Notes under the pieces: model-generated
Told to the model about the DNA's origin: nothing
The model's database searches: none
What the model saw: the letters and a program-made list of their open reading frames with translations, nothing else
Made by a program: the position numbers and the translations under genes
Source of the DNA: Craterostigma plantagineum
Lineage: Eukaryota; Streptophyta; Magnoliopsida; Lamiales; Linderniaceae
NCBI GenBank assembly: GCA_027422505.1
Contig: JAPQWV010000498.1
Coordinates: 186,001-250,000, forward strand
Direction of reading: 5' to 3'
DNA length: 64,000 nucleotides
In this document: piece by piece, positions 36,101 through 48,263 of the stretch
How the letters are laid out: every line of letters starts with the position of its first letter
Position numbering within the stretch: position 1 is the stretch's first letter

Positions 36101-38348
36101 TTTCTTTAAATCAGGGATTTATCAAAAAATATCATTTTTCTTACTGATTTTACGTTGATTTGTAGCTTCCACTTGGGAAATCAGGGATTTAAGCACGCCC
36201 TCATCCTCAAACAGCGCTAAATGTCTCGTAACTCAGACACTAGAGATAAGCCCACGCGGTTGGTTTAAATGGAGGAATAATCAGTCCCAGAAATTCGAAA
36301 AGACAGTTCCATATGCATTACTGAGTCAAGTTGCAGGTATTGAACTTGAAACTATGATGAAAGAATGAGTGGGATGATGATAATTTATTGGAATATAATC
36401 GATACTTGAACTTTTTTCTGTTCAGGTGTTAAAGAATATATTGGAGCAAATCCATCTCTTCTATTCGACTCATCCTCTACAGTCGTAGATACAAAAGTAT
36501 CAGATTATTCTGGACCTTTAAGTGAGTATGAGGACATAGAAGCAGATGAGTTCTATGATGCCATAGCTGCTGATTCTTCTTCAGACAGCGATGATAGTGA
36601 CAATGAAGTACCTGACAGTAAGGTTTGTGTTTTCTCTCTTTTTATTTTTTCCCTATGGGTGGATATTCTTAACTTGGGCAGAGTTGATTAAGTTCTTTAT
36701 GTTTTTTCCAGGGTAAAAAATTAAAATTAAAGAACGTCTCATGGGCAATAGCAGGTTTGGCGCTGAGGCGATCTACAGGTACCTGTTAGTCCACCATTTG
36801 ACCTATGATTTCTCCCCCATTCTATACGTTAATCTATTACATCATCAGAATCTTTATTGAGAACAAACTGGACATATTTACAGTTACAGATTCAGAGAAC
36901 GAATTGAATACAAACATACCTCCTATCGATCTCGAGCCAAGTCAGTTTCATGGGACAATGAGAAGAGCAAAGCATGAAAGTGATAGAAATTGCTGGTCGA
37001 CGCCTGATGGTTCTGGGTTCATGATCAGAGGGAAAACATACTTAAAAGATAGCAATAAGGTGAGATCATACGTCATTCCACACGGTAAAATCACCGGATA
37101 TTCTTGTTTCTGCAAATTCATATCACATGTGGGTCACAAACGTAGCATTAAAAAGAGCCACTTCTCAAGCTCCCACTGACATCATTTCACTAGACATCTG
37201 ATGCAAGATATATACCAAACATTTGCATCTGATTTTTTTTTTTCTTTTTTCAGGTGAAAGGTGGAGAGCCACTTCTCAAGCTCATTGCCGTCGATTGGTT
37301 CAAAGTTGATAAGTGCGCAACAAAGGTCGCGTTGCATCCAAAAAACCTTGTTCAGGTGATTTTATTTATATTACAAAATCAAGAGTTATATAACTGACAT
37401 GCACTTCAATATATGCTTATATATATCGCTATGCTTCTTGCAGAGCGAGTCAGGTAAAAAGCTACCGTTCATCCTAGTCATCAACCTTGAGGTCTGTTTT
37501 CATGCCAAATTGCTAATGCGTTTGCTTATAATCACCTCATAATTTTAAAATACTCACAAAAAATCTACTGTTTGTCTCTGTATATTATTAGGTTCCTGCC
37601 CGACCAAACTACAGCTTGGTTCTCTATTACGCCGCCGACAGGCCTGTGAATAAGAGCTCACTATTGGGTAGATTCGCCGATGGCAGTGACATGTTTCGCG
37701 ATTCGAGATTCAAACTCATCCCAAGCATCGTCGAGGTAGCAGAATTTTCCTTGAAAGGAAAACATTATATTTCCCTTTATAACGATGTTCTCACACCTTT
37801 TACCAACTGCTCTCTTAAACCTTTTATTTCAATTCAGGGTTATTGGATGGTAAAGCGTGCGGTTGGCACAAAAGCTTGTCTCCTCGGTAAGGCAGTAACA
37901 TGCAACTACCTCAGACAAGATAATTTTCTTGAGGTGAAAAAATTTCTAAATTTTTTCTTTCTTTAAAACATTGTCTGCATGTTCTTGAAGTACAACTTGT
38001 GTAAGAAGTAAAATCTGTGCACGGTGTGCAGATTGATGTTGATATTGGTTCTTCATCGGTAGCGAGGAGCGTGATAGGCCTTGTCCTTGGATATGTGACG
38101 AGCATTGTCGTCGATCTTGCCATAGTTATCGAGGTCCATCCCTTCCACTTCTAAATTTTCTATTATTCCTTTCTTACGATTCAATCATGCGGTGAAATAC
38201 ATATATTGTCTGTATCGTATTTATATCGGGACATTAACGTGCGAAAACTCTTGGGCAGGGCAAAGAAGAGTGTGAGCTCCCCGAATACGTTCTTGGAACC
38301 GTACGGTTAAATCGGTTTCAGCTCGATTCTGCTGTGCCTTTGGAATGA
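33108..38348 (+). CDS. EDR2-like protein: PH, START and DUF1336 domains
   Basis: Family of ENHANCED DISEASE RESISTANCE 2, a lipid-binding negative regulator of cell death at endomembranes. About 20 exons. Residues 1-45 are a low-complexity tail (MASGPIIDKSGS...). The PH domain follows (FEYFGWVYHLG, HLRFLFIRGKYVEMYKRNP, VYVLRFYNRLDEAKRGD, ACATAGDARKWMEAFDYAKQQ). The START domain runs from EAHQWRCVRTINGVRIFED through WTLNRLKRYEWDTLTSD, DFVFSRQWFHGQDGTYTILQFP and ISPRGWFKWRN. An acidic linker (DSSSDSDDSDNE) precedes DUF1336 (CWSTPDGSGFMIRGKTYL, LILVINLEVPARPNYSLVLYY, SVARSVIGLVLGYVTSIVVDLAIVIEGKEECELPEYVLGTVRLN). The closest remembered relatives are EDR2 and At5g45560. No break in frame. Three introns carry short copies of adjacent exon sequence (see findings). 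Confidence 0.92.
34213..34349 (+). repeat. 28-bp exon-end duplication across an EDR2-like intron
   Basis: The 28 nt at 34322-34349, containing the end of an exon and its GTATGT donor, recur with one change at 34213-34240, at the start of the preceding intron. Both copies keep a plausible GA|GTATG donor (34236 and 34345). Confidence 0.9.
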
Positions 38349-38644
38349 TTTGATGCTTCAAATTTTACTTCATTTTATCTTTGTTCACAAGACTCTTTTT
38401 CTGCAGATTGAGCCGTGTTTTATTATGTTGTAAGAGATCTCCATCGTTTTTTTTCTTCAAGTAAAATTATAAACGAAACTTTTCTGATGAACATTCATTC
38501 TTCTGTTAGTGTAGAATTTATTTATTCATTCCATAATCCATTACAAACCCAACCAATCAAACTCCATCGATTTTTCGCAACGTTTTATTTATTGAAGGCT
38601 TTATTGCGTACGGCCAATGGCCATCATCGTCTTCAGCTTCTTGT

Positions 38645-39855
38645 TTACGACGCTTGCCATGTCTGTTTAGCTGAAAAACAAAGAGAAAGAAAAAAGAAAA
38701 GTCAACAGCAGCTATGAAGACAAAGGGAAATAAGCGAAGCATAAACAAAAAATAACCTTGCTGAGACAAAGCCCAATTGTTGTCAACGCCGACATGCCAT
38801 GCAAAGTATCCGAGCAACCCATTCCTCTTCGCGTAAGAAACCTTTGCAGAAACCGACTGAACGTCGTCGTATCCGATCCAAGTCGTCCCCGAATAGCACT
38901 AGTTCGTCACGATCGTCCCATTGTACACCACGGCGGCGCCGTTCTGCGCTATGAAGCTCCTTATCTGATTGTATCCAATCGCCCCGCCGCCCGAGCTCGC
39001 CGGCGCCAGCAGCCCATGATTGTTCGCGTTCGCCAAGACCCAAGAGTATCCGTAGAATGGAATCCCAAGGACCAACTTGTTCAGAGCCACGCCCGACCTT
39101 CCCCAAGCTCCGACGCCGTAGCTGCCGCTGACCTGGCTCGAAGGGTCGTAGAGCATCGAGTGGGAGTTCGTAAATCGGTACCACGATGGGTCGTAGAAAT
39201 CGTAGGCCATTAAGTTGACCCAGTCAAGATTCGCGTTTATCGACTGGGATGGGTAGATCAGACCGTTGAGGTTCGACTGGTAGTAGAAAGCTGCGGTTAG
39301 GAGAAGGGCCGGCCTTCCGCCGGCCGACGCCTCGGCGGCGACGGCCTGACGCCACTCGGCCAAAAGGGTTCCTAGGTTGGTCATGTCCGAGCTCGTCTGT
39401 GGGTATTCCCAGTCCAAATCGAGGCCGGAGAAGCCGTAGGCGCGGGCAAGCTTTATGGAGGAGGCGATGAATGCTTGGCGCGAAGATGCTTGGGCGGCCA
39501 TTCTGGAGAAGGTGGTTCGATCGGCGCTTCCGCCGCCGAGGGAGAGTAGGGTTCTGACGTTGGGGTTTCTGGACTTGACGGTGGCGGTGAACTGGGTGAA
39601 GGTGGCGTTGTTGGCGGAGGGGACGGTGACTTGGTAGGTGGCTGAGTCGACGCCGGCGAAGGCGTAGAAGAGGTGCGTGAAGAGGGATGAGTCGATGCTC
39701 GAGGCTGGGAAGCCGCTCTCAGGGAACCAATAGCCGCCCTGGACGGCGGCGGTTTGCGCCGACGAGGTGTTGGGAAATGAGGTTGTTATTATTATTATTG
39801 CAGTTATGAAGATTGGATAAAGGAGGCGTTTCGTATTATTGCTCGCCGAAGCCAT
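38645..39855 (-). pseudogene. Class V (GH18) chitinase with internal stop codon
   Basis: Secreted chitinase family acting on chitin oligomers. Start MASASNNTKRLL with signal peptide to about residue 33, then the GH18 barrel: VQGGYWFPESGFPASSID, TLLSLGGGSADRTTF, the catalytic DxDxE motif in GLDLDWEYP, VNLMAYDFYDP and LVLGIPFYGYSW. At 38899-38901 a TAG stands where relatives have Tyr (N-Y-C-Y). The frame then continues cleanly: CYSGTTWIGYDDVQS, GLLGYFAWHVGVDNNWALSQQ, donor CAAG|GTTATT at 38757, and a last exon 38670-38645 ending KQTWQAS. Intact length would be 374 residues; the stop falls at codon 319. The truncated product would lack the last barrel strand with its conserved Trp. A recent null allele, a pseudogene or a base-calling error are all possible. 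Confidence 0.85.
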
Positions 39856-39903
39856 GGTTGGAATTATTGAATTTGTTTGTATGGTTATTGGAAGTAGTGA
39901 CGA

Positions 39904-39914
39904 GTTATATATAG
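39904..39914 (-). promoter_or_regulatory. TATA box of the chitinase
   Basis: TATATATAAC read on the minus strand, about 50 bp upstream of the ATG. The core promoter therefore appears intact although the coding frame is broken. Confidence 0.5.
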
Positions 39915-39915
39915 C

Positions 39916-40740
39916 AAGCGGGCGTGGAAAAATATCAAGCTCGTTTCTTGACTATTCAACAAAGGTGATGGGGATTATCCATAGTTAGTCTTTGTCTTTG
40001 ATTATATTATAACTAGTCTTGAACTGGTGTAGTTATTTTCTGTGAAGGAGCATTAATTAGCCTCAAATAGAATCCTTGCTACGATCAAAATCTGTTACGT
40101 ATACCGTTAGGTAATAAACATGTTTAAATCGTACCCTAGCTTCTTGTCATGCTTGGCATTACAAAGCTTATAGCTTTATTTCTCAACTCTCTAGTCGCAC
40201 CAAGAAAGGACTTGCGTGTTGATGGGGTTAACTTGGTTAGACTTTTATGGTGCAATACAAGTGGTAAAGCTACTAAGAGGTCGAGTTTCTAGTCTATTAC
40301 CAAGGTGATGGATATTATCTAATCGTGACAATTCGCAGACAACCTTTGACCTTAATATCCCTAAAACTTCGTACTTCTTGTGATCAAATTTGCAACTTGA
40401 TGATAGTTGAAGAAGTCAATGTAGATCAATCTTCCCAACCGAGTTGTCGAGCTCTTTGTCGCACAATGTTGTCAAGTTTTCTTCTCCTTAATTACTTCTT
40501 CAAATTTACAACCCTCCTCTTGGATAATCATGAAATCGTGTTGGAAAATGAAATCCTCAGAATTTATCTTACCATATGGAATTCCGACACCCACATATAT
40601 ATTTACCAAGAAAATGACTCAGTCCAACAGAAAACGAAGACCACGAGCACTAAAGGTCTTTACATAGTTCAGAAAACAAAAGCAGATGGACATGACCAGA
40701 CAAAAAAGAGTAGCTGAGGATGATAAGACACCATACTTTA
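39916..40740. other. Intergenic, nothing recognised
   Basis: AT-rich DNA between the chitinase promoter and the TIL 3' end. The open frame at 40325-40717 shows no family resemblance. Confidence 0.4.
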
Positions 40741-40804
40741 TTAGCAAACACAAACAGATAAGCTTCACATAATCACTTAATCAGTAAAAATACAGTTCCT
40801 TCCT

Positions 40805-41453
40805 CTATTTCCCAAAGAGTGATTTGATCCACCATATTCCTTTCTTGTCCGCCGGCGTGCTCTCACTCTCCGGCGGAACATCAGAGTGAGATGTCTTGTG
40901 CAGTTTGCTGACGTCATATCCCTCTCCTTTGGCCTTCTCCACAAGCTGATTGTACGTCTCTTCATCAAGATGAGATTGCCTGCAAAGAATCTGCAGAAAA
41001 CGAATGGATAAGATAAAACCTTGGAAACTGACTTCTTCTTCCCTTCTAACAGCCAACGACATAAAGTAAACGTACCCAAAGATAGTTCCTTGAGGGCTGC
41101 CCAACCAAAGCATACTGATAATCCTCATCTATGTACAAAACCCAGTAATCCCCAGTGATTGGAATTATAGGCAAGAAGGGAGGCACGTAGAATTTCACCT
41201 TAAGCTTAGCCTCGTCACTCTTCGGATCAGCTTTATAAGCTGTGCCTTCGATGTAACCCCTTTTGCCATCGGTCCACGTTTCGTTCAAGACGTTAACCGT
41301 ACCATCTGAGTTGAGGTTGTAAGTAGCCCTCGTGTCTATGCCGTTCTTGGGCTGAAACCTCGACGGAAACGAGGCTATCTCGTACCATCTACCCATATAC
41401 CTCTCCACGTCTAAACCCTTCACAACTTCCATCTCTTTCTTCGCCATTTGCAA
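40805..41453 (-). CDS. TIL: Temperature-induced lipocalin
   Basis: Plasma-membrane-associated lipocalin linked to heat, cold and oxidative-stress tolerance. Two exons, 41453-41076 and 40990-40805. The start is either MQMAKKEME at 41453 or, more like the family, MAKKEME at 41447 (185 residues; the Arabidopsis protein is about this length). Lipocalin signature RYMGRWYEIASFPSRFQPKNG at residues 15-35, then YIEGTAYKADPKSDEAKLKVKF, the proline-rich loop VPPFLPIIPITGDYWVLYID, and QPSRNYLW ending exon 1. Exon 2 opens ILCRQSHLDEETYNQLVEKA and closes WWIKSLFGK. Near-identity with remembered plant TILs makes this secure. It is head to head with the GDPD gene. Confidence 0.96.
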
Positions 41454-42109
41454 TCGCTAAAATGGGGAAAGATGTGCCTCAAGGTGATAGATACAAATAG
41501 TGGAGTGGTGGATTATCTATAAAAGCCCAGATCTCGGCTTGCTACCCAAGATATTGGTGATGAGGCGTGGACGCTTCACAGCCTACCACGTATCAATTCT
41601 TGATCTTTATCTGGCGCGTGGGCTCCATGTCAGCATTGTTGCTCTTCCTTGTCATGTCTTGGGCTGAGATGGAACATAGAGCTTATGTGGTAATAATAGC
41701 CTCCTCTGGGCCCAAATCGACCTTCGAGGAAGAAAGAAAAAAAAAAAAAAAATCTAGTACAGTAAGTACTCTTGATATGTCCCCCTCCCCCCAAAGTCAA
41801 AGAGTGGCAATTAATTAAAAAGAAAAAACAACACAATTTTGTTTGCATGGAGAAGCTACAAGCACGAGGAACTGATGGTTGGGATCAAATCATATCCCTT
41901 CTCTTCTACCATTTCTTTTTTAAAAATGCTTCCTAATTCTATTCTTAAACAGGTACAATTCCTCTATTCTTTTCTTTCCATTTGATGCCCCCTTTCTTTT
42001 TTTTTTCTTTTTTTTCATTCAATCATGTGAGTTTCGTATGATTTCTTGGACTAACTACGCATGCATGAATGCCGTTTTTTCTTACCTCGATGTTTTTGGA
42101 CAATGCAGA

Positions 42110-45069
42110 ATGGGGAGAGACATGATAGGTCGTCTTTTCTTGTGCCTCGCTCTGATCCAAACGATTCGAGCACAGCTTCTGCTCCCTGAATCAAAATGGC
42201 TGACTCTAAATGGTAAGAGAATATGAACATTCATTTCGCTACAATGTTTTTATTTACCTTGTAACAAATATGCAGGTGCTCAGCCTGAGATAGTAGCAGA
42301 AGGTGGATACTCGGGTTTTTTCCCCGACTCGAGTCAACCAGCTTATGACTTTGCTCTCGATTATAGCCTCCCAGGAACGATTCTTTATTGCAACGTTCAT
42401 TTCACCAAGGACGGAGAAGGTTTCTGCGTAGACCAGATAAACCTGCAAAATGCTACCAATATTCAAGACATCGATCCTAAGGGAGCGAAGACATACAATA
42501 TAAACGGACAGGACATTAATGGATGGTTCGGGCTGGATTACCTTGCCAAGACGATCTTCGAAACTGTCACATGTAACCTAGAAAACTAACATATTGAGTT
42601 TCGTTATTGGATCGTGGCAGACTAGAAAGACTTTAATTTGTTGAGCTGTAACCAAAAAGATGTCATCTTTGTTCTGTGTTTCATCAGTGCGTCAGAACAT
42701 CTTCACGAGGATGGGAGTTTTCGATGATGCGCCCATCTTGGGACCGCCTCAATTGTTCGTGGACAAAAATGGAAAGCCTACAAGAGTTTGGCTGAACGTA
42801 GAGGTTTGGCTTCTAAGAATTCAAATGTTAAAGTAAATGATCTTTATTTCGCTGTTCTTGGATCTTTGTTTTTAACGTCGGCTGATGCCATGCAGTACAA
42901 TGCATTCTACAATCAACATAAAATCAGCCCTGAAGCATACCTCTTACAGAGACTGGAACAATTGCCAGAATTCATCTCATCTTCAGAAGTAGGCTTCTTG
43001 AAATCTATTGGTCTGAAGCTGGGAAAAAGCAAGACGAAGCTCATCTTCAAGTTCCTCGAAGCCGACGCACTGGAACCTGCAACAAACGAGAAGTACAGCT
43101 CACTTATTACCAAGCTCCCTATGATTAAATTTTTTGCATCGGGCATACTTGTTCCTAAAGAATACATCTGGCCGGTAAACAAAGCTCGGGTTCTGCAGCC
43201 AGCGACAAGTTTAGTTCAAGAAGCTCACAAACAGGGGCTCACAGTTTATACGTCGGGTTTTGCAAATGATAACATGCTGAGCTATAATTATAGCTACGAT
43301 CCGGCGAGAGAATATCGGCAGTTTACCGATAATTCCCAGTTTTCAGTTGATGGGGTGCTGTCTGAATTTCCTTCAACTGCTTCCGAAGCACTTGGTGAGT
43401 TTCTTTCTTCATCTCTTGAAGATTTCTCTTGCCAGTTTTTTGTTAATATGATCTCCACCTTTGTGCTTACAGCATGCCTACCACGGAGCAAGAATGCATC
43501 AAGAGTACTCCAAAGTAAGGAAACAAACCTAAAATTCAACAAAAATAGAGAGTATACTGTGATGATTCTCAGAATAATTTACAGACGCCTGCTTGTCTAT
43601 ATGAACAGCTTTGGTCATATCCCACAATGGAGCAAGTGGTGATTTTCCGGGATCAACTGATCTAGCTTATCAGAAAGCAATAGAAGATGGTGCAGACATA
43701 ATCGACTGCTCTGTTCAAATGTCCAAAGATGGGATAGCTTTCTGCTCTGATAGACCGGACCTCTTGAAAACAACTACCGCAGCTACGCTCTTCATGGATC
43801 TAGCCACAAACACTCCAGAAATTCAAAAGGCAGATGGGATTTTCTCTTTCGACTTAACATGGGAAGAAATTCAATCGCTGAAGCGTAAGCTCCACATAAA
43901 TTCTTGAACTGTTACAATTCCCTTCCCCGTTATCTATTCTACATTCGTGCTAAGAATGCATGCATATTGATCCTACTTGCAGCACAAATCGAGAGCTTCT
44001 TTGAGAACGAACTCGTTAGGAATCCTGCTAATAGAAATAGCGGCAAGTTCGTGACCCTTTCCGAGTTCTTAGAACTCGCCAAGACTAAGGCAACCGTTGG
44101 AGTACTAATATCCATAAGGGTAAGTCTTACAATCACATAAGCATCTAAATTGCATGCGTCTAAAGTACTAAGCATCTCCTCTGTTTCTATTCTACCTCTC
44201 AGAATGCAGCGTACTTGGCTTCAACCAAGAGCCTCAACATCGTCGACACAGTTTCAGAATCGCTCGCAAATGCCTCTTACGACAAGCAATCAACGCAGAA
44301 GGTCCTAATCCAATCCGACGACACCTCAGTGCTGTCCAAATTCAAAGATATTCCATCTTACCAGAGAGTGCTTTACCTTGAACAATCCATTGGCGGGGCC
44401 CCACAAGAAGTGGCCCAAGAAGTGAAGAAATACGCTGACGCAGTCTTCGTACACAGAGACGCAATAGTGGTGGCCGCGGATAACTTTGCTGAGAACATGA
44501 CAAGGACAGTGCCCGAGCTACACGCAGCTAACGTCTCCGTTTACGTCGGGTATTTCAAGAACGAGTTCGAAAACTTGATATTCGATTACCTCTCAGATCC
44601 TTACGTGGAGCTCGCTACCATGTTCGCCCAAAACGTGGATGGCTTCGTCACCGATTTTCCCGCAACTGCAAATGCATTCGTCAGTAAGGGTTTCAGTCCC
44701 TATTTATCTTTTAATCGTTTCAAAAGAGTACGAAATCGACGGAGAAAATCCTTACCCATACTATAAATACTCACTCAAATAGGATCCTCTTGTGCCGGCA
44801 AAAGATCTCCATACGTGATACAGGCGGCGAAGCCTGGCTTTCTCTTCGAGACAGCGCCTGCAGCTGAGCCGCCGGTGCTGAGCGTCGCTGACGTCGTCGA
44901 TCCGCCGTTGCCTTCTCTGCCGACGGTTAACAGTGAAGCGCCACCTTCCGATGAGTCTGCTAGTTCGCCGACGACAACTCCTTCTCAGGCGTCGAAATCT
45001 TTGTCGACTTGCATAGAAGCAGGCTTCGGAGCTATGATTGGGGCAGCCATTGCAGTGTGCTTAGTGTAG
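42110..45069 (+). CDS. SHV3-like glycerophosphodiester phosphodiesterase (GDPDL)
   Basis: Cell-surface, probably GPI-anchored protein of the SHV3/SVL family, needed for cell-wall organisation and root hairs in relatives. Start MGRDMIGRLFLCLALIQ with a signal peptide. Domain 1 begins near AQPEIVAEGGYSGFFPDSSQPAYDFAL and is degenerate (no His-rich catalytic residues); domain 2 begins ALVISHNGASGDFPGSTDLAYQKAI and keeps more of the GDPD core (DIIDCSVQMSKDGIAFCS). About nine exons; those at 42275-42570, 42690-42800 and 42895-43403 carry domain 1, later ones domain 2. The C-terminus has a Ser/Pro/Thr-rich stretch (SDESASSPTTTPSQASK) and a hydrophobic tail (FGAMIGAAIAVCLV) fitting a GPI signal. A GCAG acceptor right before the ATG suggests a 5' UTR intron. 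Confidence 0.9.
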
Positions 45070-46974
45070 AGTGAGGAACAATGCGATTATAGTTGGAGTG
45101 GGGTTGTGTAATGTGGTACGTTATAAGATGATTCGTGTATCGTCTCCCCATCATCCGCGAAATGTAATATTTTAAATTCATGGGGCATTTGTGCAATTAT
45201 TTCATTGACGGGACGAACTTGCAAATTAAAAGAAACTATCATCGTTTTTTTCAAAGATATGATGTGGTTGCGATGACTGTTAGACGAAAAGATCTGATTT
45301 TTCAGCTGACCCATATCTTGTCGTGGCAAAATCATCGATAATTTTAGTATTATTAGCGGGTTTTCGCCCTGTTTCTATGTAAATGATGATCAAAGGTGAA
45401 ATCTGGGCCTCAGTTTCTTCGATTTTCTCCTTTACTGTTACAAACTGTGTGTTTGTGTTGGGGATCTTGGACTACTCATGTCAAGTGGCTTTGTTGTAAG
45501 AAGTAGAATCATCATACGTACGCTAAATCACAATCAGAAACTCCCAAAGGGATTTGGTTTGTGTGTTCCTAGCAGTTCTCCAGGTGAAAGTGAGGTGAAG
45601 AAGTGCTGGTTAAAAAAAAAGGTATCAGAACTGAAAGCGCAGGCTCAGATTTTTCTAAGATTTCCGATTGCGGCAGAAAGGGGAGAGAAGCACGAAACCG
45701 CCATGGCTGCGAAGCCCGAGAATGATCGGGTCGCCCCGCCAAGATACGGATCGGGTCCTTCCTCTCCTCCCCGCAACATAATACTCAAACTGAACAGATT
45801 CATCGTCACAGCCTCGCAACATTATAGATATATACATCCAGAGAGAGAGAGAGAGAGAGAGAGAGACGATGATGATGATGACGACGACGAATCAGAAGCA
45901 TAAGCTTGGCGTCAGCTGAAGGGTTGTTTGGCAGTCGAACTCCGGGAAGAAATCATCGGCGGAAGCAGAGAGGAGCAAACAACCCTTGGGAGAAAAAAAA
46001 AACACCTCAGACTCTCCGCCGCCTCATCTCAAATTCCTCTTTCCTCAGTCGAAATTAGGGCTCTTTTATAGGCCGTGACGTCACTAAGGGCAATTTCGTA
46101 GTTTTCAAGGGGCAGTTTGGTAAATTCGTAACATAGTAATACACGGTGTGTAAGCCTGTAAGGTTTGGAGTATTTTTAAAAAATATCATTTGACTCGGTC
46201 AGGTTTAAAAGAATATTCCGTCCATTTTGCCTCTTAAAAAATAGCCTTTTAATTTAAAGTTATTTTCGTCTACTTACAAAATCTGTTTTTTCATATATAG
46301 CACGGTCCCCACGTACAACATGGGAAAAAAATGTAGAGGATTTGAACTCACGACCTATTACTTGAACATCCGACTACACAACCACTGGACCACAGTCTAT
46401 CCACCCAAATGCAATTCCCATTTCACATATTGGTTTTTAATATGGGCCCGATTAGTAAGGGCATTTAAGTCATTTAGCATTTGTAGGCTATTTTTTTAAA
46501 GCCGCTATTTACTTAAAACTCCAGTAAGGTGTGTTTTATGTTTCAGATTTGTTTTATGTTTCAGATTAGAACAACAGAAAATATCTACACTTCAATCGTA
46601 TTCTATACCCTAATTATACCATCTCTGCCGTTCATTCTCAGTATATCCTTCAGTCGGAATATGTCTTCATCAATCGTCATTCACCACCTCACTGATAACC
46701 ACAAGAACCCATATAATTGATCGATTCTCACATTCAATTCTCGTGACGATTTTAGGTACAACTCTCCAGGGAATGCATAGAGATGAGACTATCTACGTCG
46801 GCTTCTAACCTCAAATCGGTCGAGAAACAGCTCGCCGCTTGCCGTACTTGTCACCGGTAACACATCGAAGACGGGTGAACGATCAAAAGAGCTTTAGATT
46901 ATCGTTTTCTCTTTATTTTCCGTCTCTTCAATCTGATTGGGGCGAAAAAAGCTTAATTTTTGGTGTGCGAATCC
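45070..46974. other. Intergenic; holds a GA tract and a tRNA-like fragment
   Basis: Between the GDPD gene and the CIPK pseudogene. Contains a (GA)n run at about 45840-45866, a tRNA-like box A/B unit (listed), and a short tandem duplication of TGTTTTATGTTTCAGATT near 46.54 kb. The frame at 45478-45903 ends in translated GA and GAT repeats; it is not supported as a gene. Confidence 0.45.
46333..46397 (-). repeat. tRNA-like box A/B unit, possible SINE head or tRNA relic
   Basis: On the minus strand TGGTCCAGTGGTTGTGTAG resembles an A box and GAGTTCAAATCC a B box, about 35 bases apart, preceding an ATTTTTTTCCC stretch. The arms do not fold into a full tRNA. No flanking duplication was identified, so this is weaker than the two SINEs. 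Confidence 0.4.
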
Positions 46975-48263
46975 ATGGGTTCTGAAGGAAAGTGCTGTAT
47001 GCTTCGAGGCGAGTACGAGCTCGGCCGACTTTTGGGCTAGGGCACATTCGCGAAGGTGTACCACGCGCGGAATCTACAAGCGGGGAAGAGCGTGGCCGTG
47101 AAAGTCGTGGCGAAGGACAAGGTCGTGCGCGTCGGCATGATGGAGCAGATCAAGCGAGAGATTTCCGCGATGAAGAAGTTTCAGAGCCACCCAAACAAAA
47201 CAAGTCACGCTCTTCGAATTAAGTCGTGGCGACCAAGACGAAGATCTACTCCGCCATGGAGTACGTCCGCGGCGGCGAGCTCTTCGCCAAGATCTCCAAG
47301 GGACGCTTGGGCGAAGAAGTCGCCCGCCGCTACTTCCAACAGCTGATCTCGGCCGTCGATTTCTGCCATAGCCCTGGAGTATACCACCGCGATCTCAAGC
47401 CTGAAAACCTCCTCCTCGACGTCAACGTCACTGATTTTGGATTGAGCGCTTTCGCAGAGCATTCTAGGCAGGACGGTTTATTACACACTGCTTGTGGTAC
47501 CCCAGCTTATGTTGCCCCAGAAATCATAGTTAAAAAGGGCTACGATGGTGCGAAGGCTGGCATATGGTCTTGTGGGGTGATACTCTTCGTTTTGCTGGCT
47601 GGTTTCTTGCCATTTCAAGACGAGAACATCGTCGCATTGTATAAGAAAATTTACAGGGGTGATTTCAAGTGCCCGCCTTGGTTTTCGCCAGAGGCACGCA
47701 AGTTGATCGTCAAAATGCTGGACCCAAACCCAAGTACGAGGATTAGCATGAAGAAGATCACTGATTCGTCTTGGTTCAGGAAATCTTCATTGAGGAGTAT
47801 TTCTGCTGCTTATGATGCAACAGAAGAGTCCATCGACGAAGACAAAGAAATTGAGAAGTTGAACGCATTTCACTTGATCTCCTTATCCAAAGGGCTAAAT
47901 CTGTCTCCTTTGTTCGAGAAAGAGGAGAAGATAATGGAGAAGGAAGATCAGCTGACCTTCGCCACCACGAAACCTGCGAGCATTGTGATTTCTAAGCTCG
48001 AGGATTTGGCGAAAGCCAAGAACTTCGGAATCAGTAGGAGCGCTTCTTGTGTGAGTTTGCAGGGTGAAGAGTGTGGTAGGAAGGACAAATTGGGAATTTC
48101 GGCGGATATATTCGCGCTAACACCGTCTTTCTTGGTGGTCGAGGTGACGAAGGCGAGCGGAGATACGATGGAGTACAATCATTTCTGCAGCGATCTTAGG
48201 CCTGCGCTTAAAGACGTTGCTTGGACATCAACTAATGTGAGTTCAACGCCAGCTACTGCTTGA
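46975..48263 (+). pseudogene. Decayed CBL-interacting protein kinase (CIPK/SnRK3)
   Basis: Intronless CIPK-like sequence from ATG 46975. Codon 22 is TAG (47038-47040) in the glycine loop, GxGTFAKV, where relatives have Gln. After [12 protein letters not shown] the frame shifts at about 47199-47224 and resumes as [24 protein letters not shown]. The stretch LLLDVNVTDFGLSAF lacks about four residues found in relatives before the DFG. The Asp of the conserved DIWSCG is Gly (AGIWSCG). HRDLKPEN, DFG, the activation loop TACGTPAYVAPE and the CBL-binding NAF motif (LNAFHLISLSKGLNLSPLFE) survive, as does the tail. Native CIPKs of one clade are intronless, so this need not be a retrocopy. No full-length kinase can be made from it. 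Confidence 0.9.

Noticed and set aside
45478..45903. 141-codon frame ending in Glu-Arg and Asp repeats
   Set aside because: C-terminal part is translated GA/GAT microsatellite; N-terminal part has no family resemblance or clear promoter.
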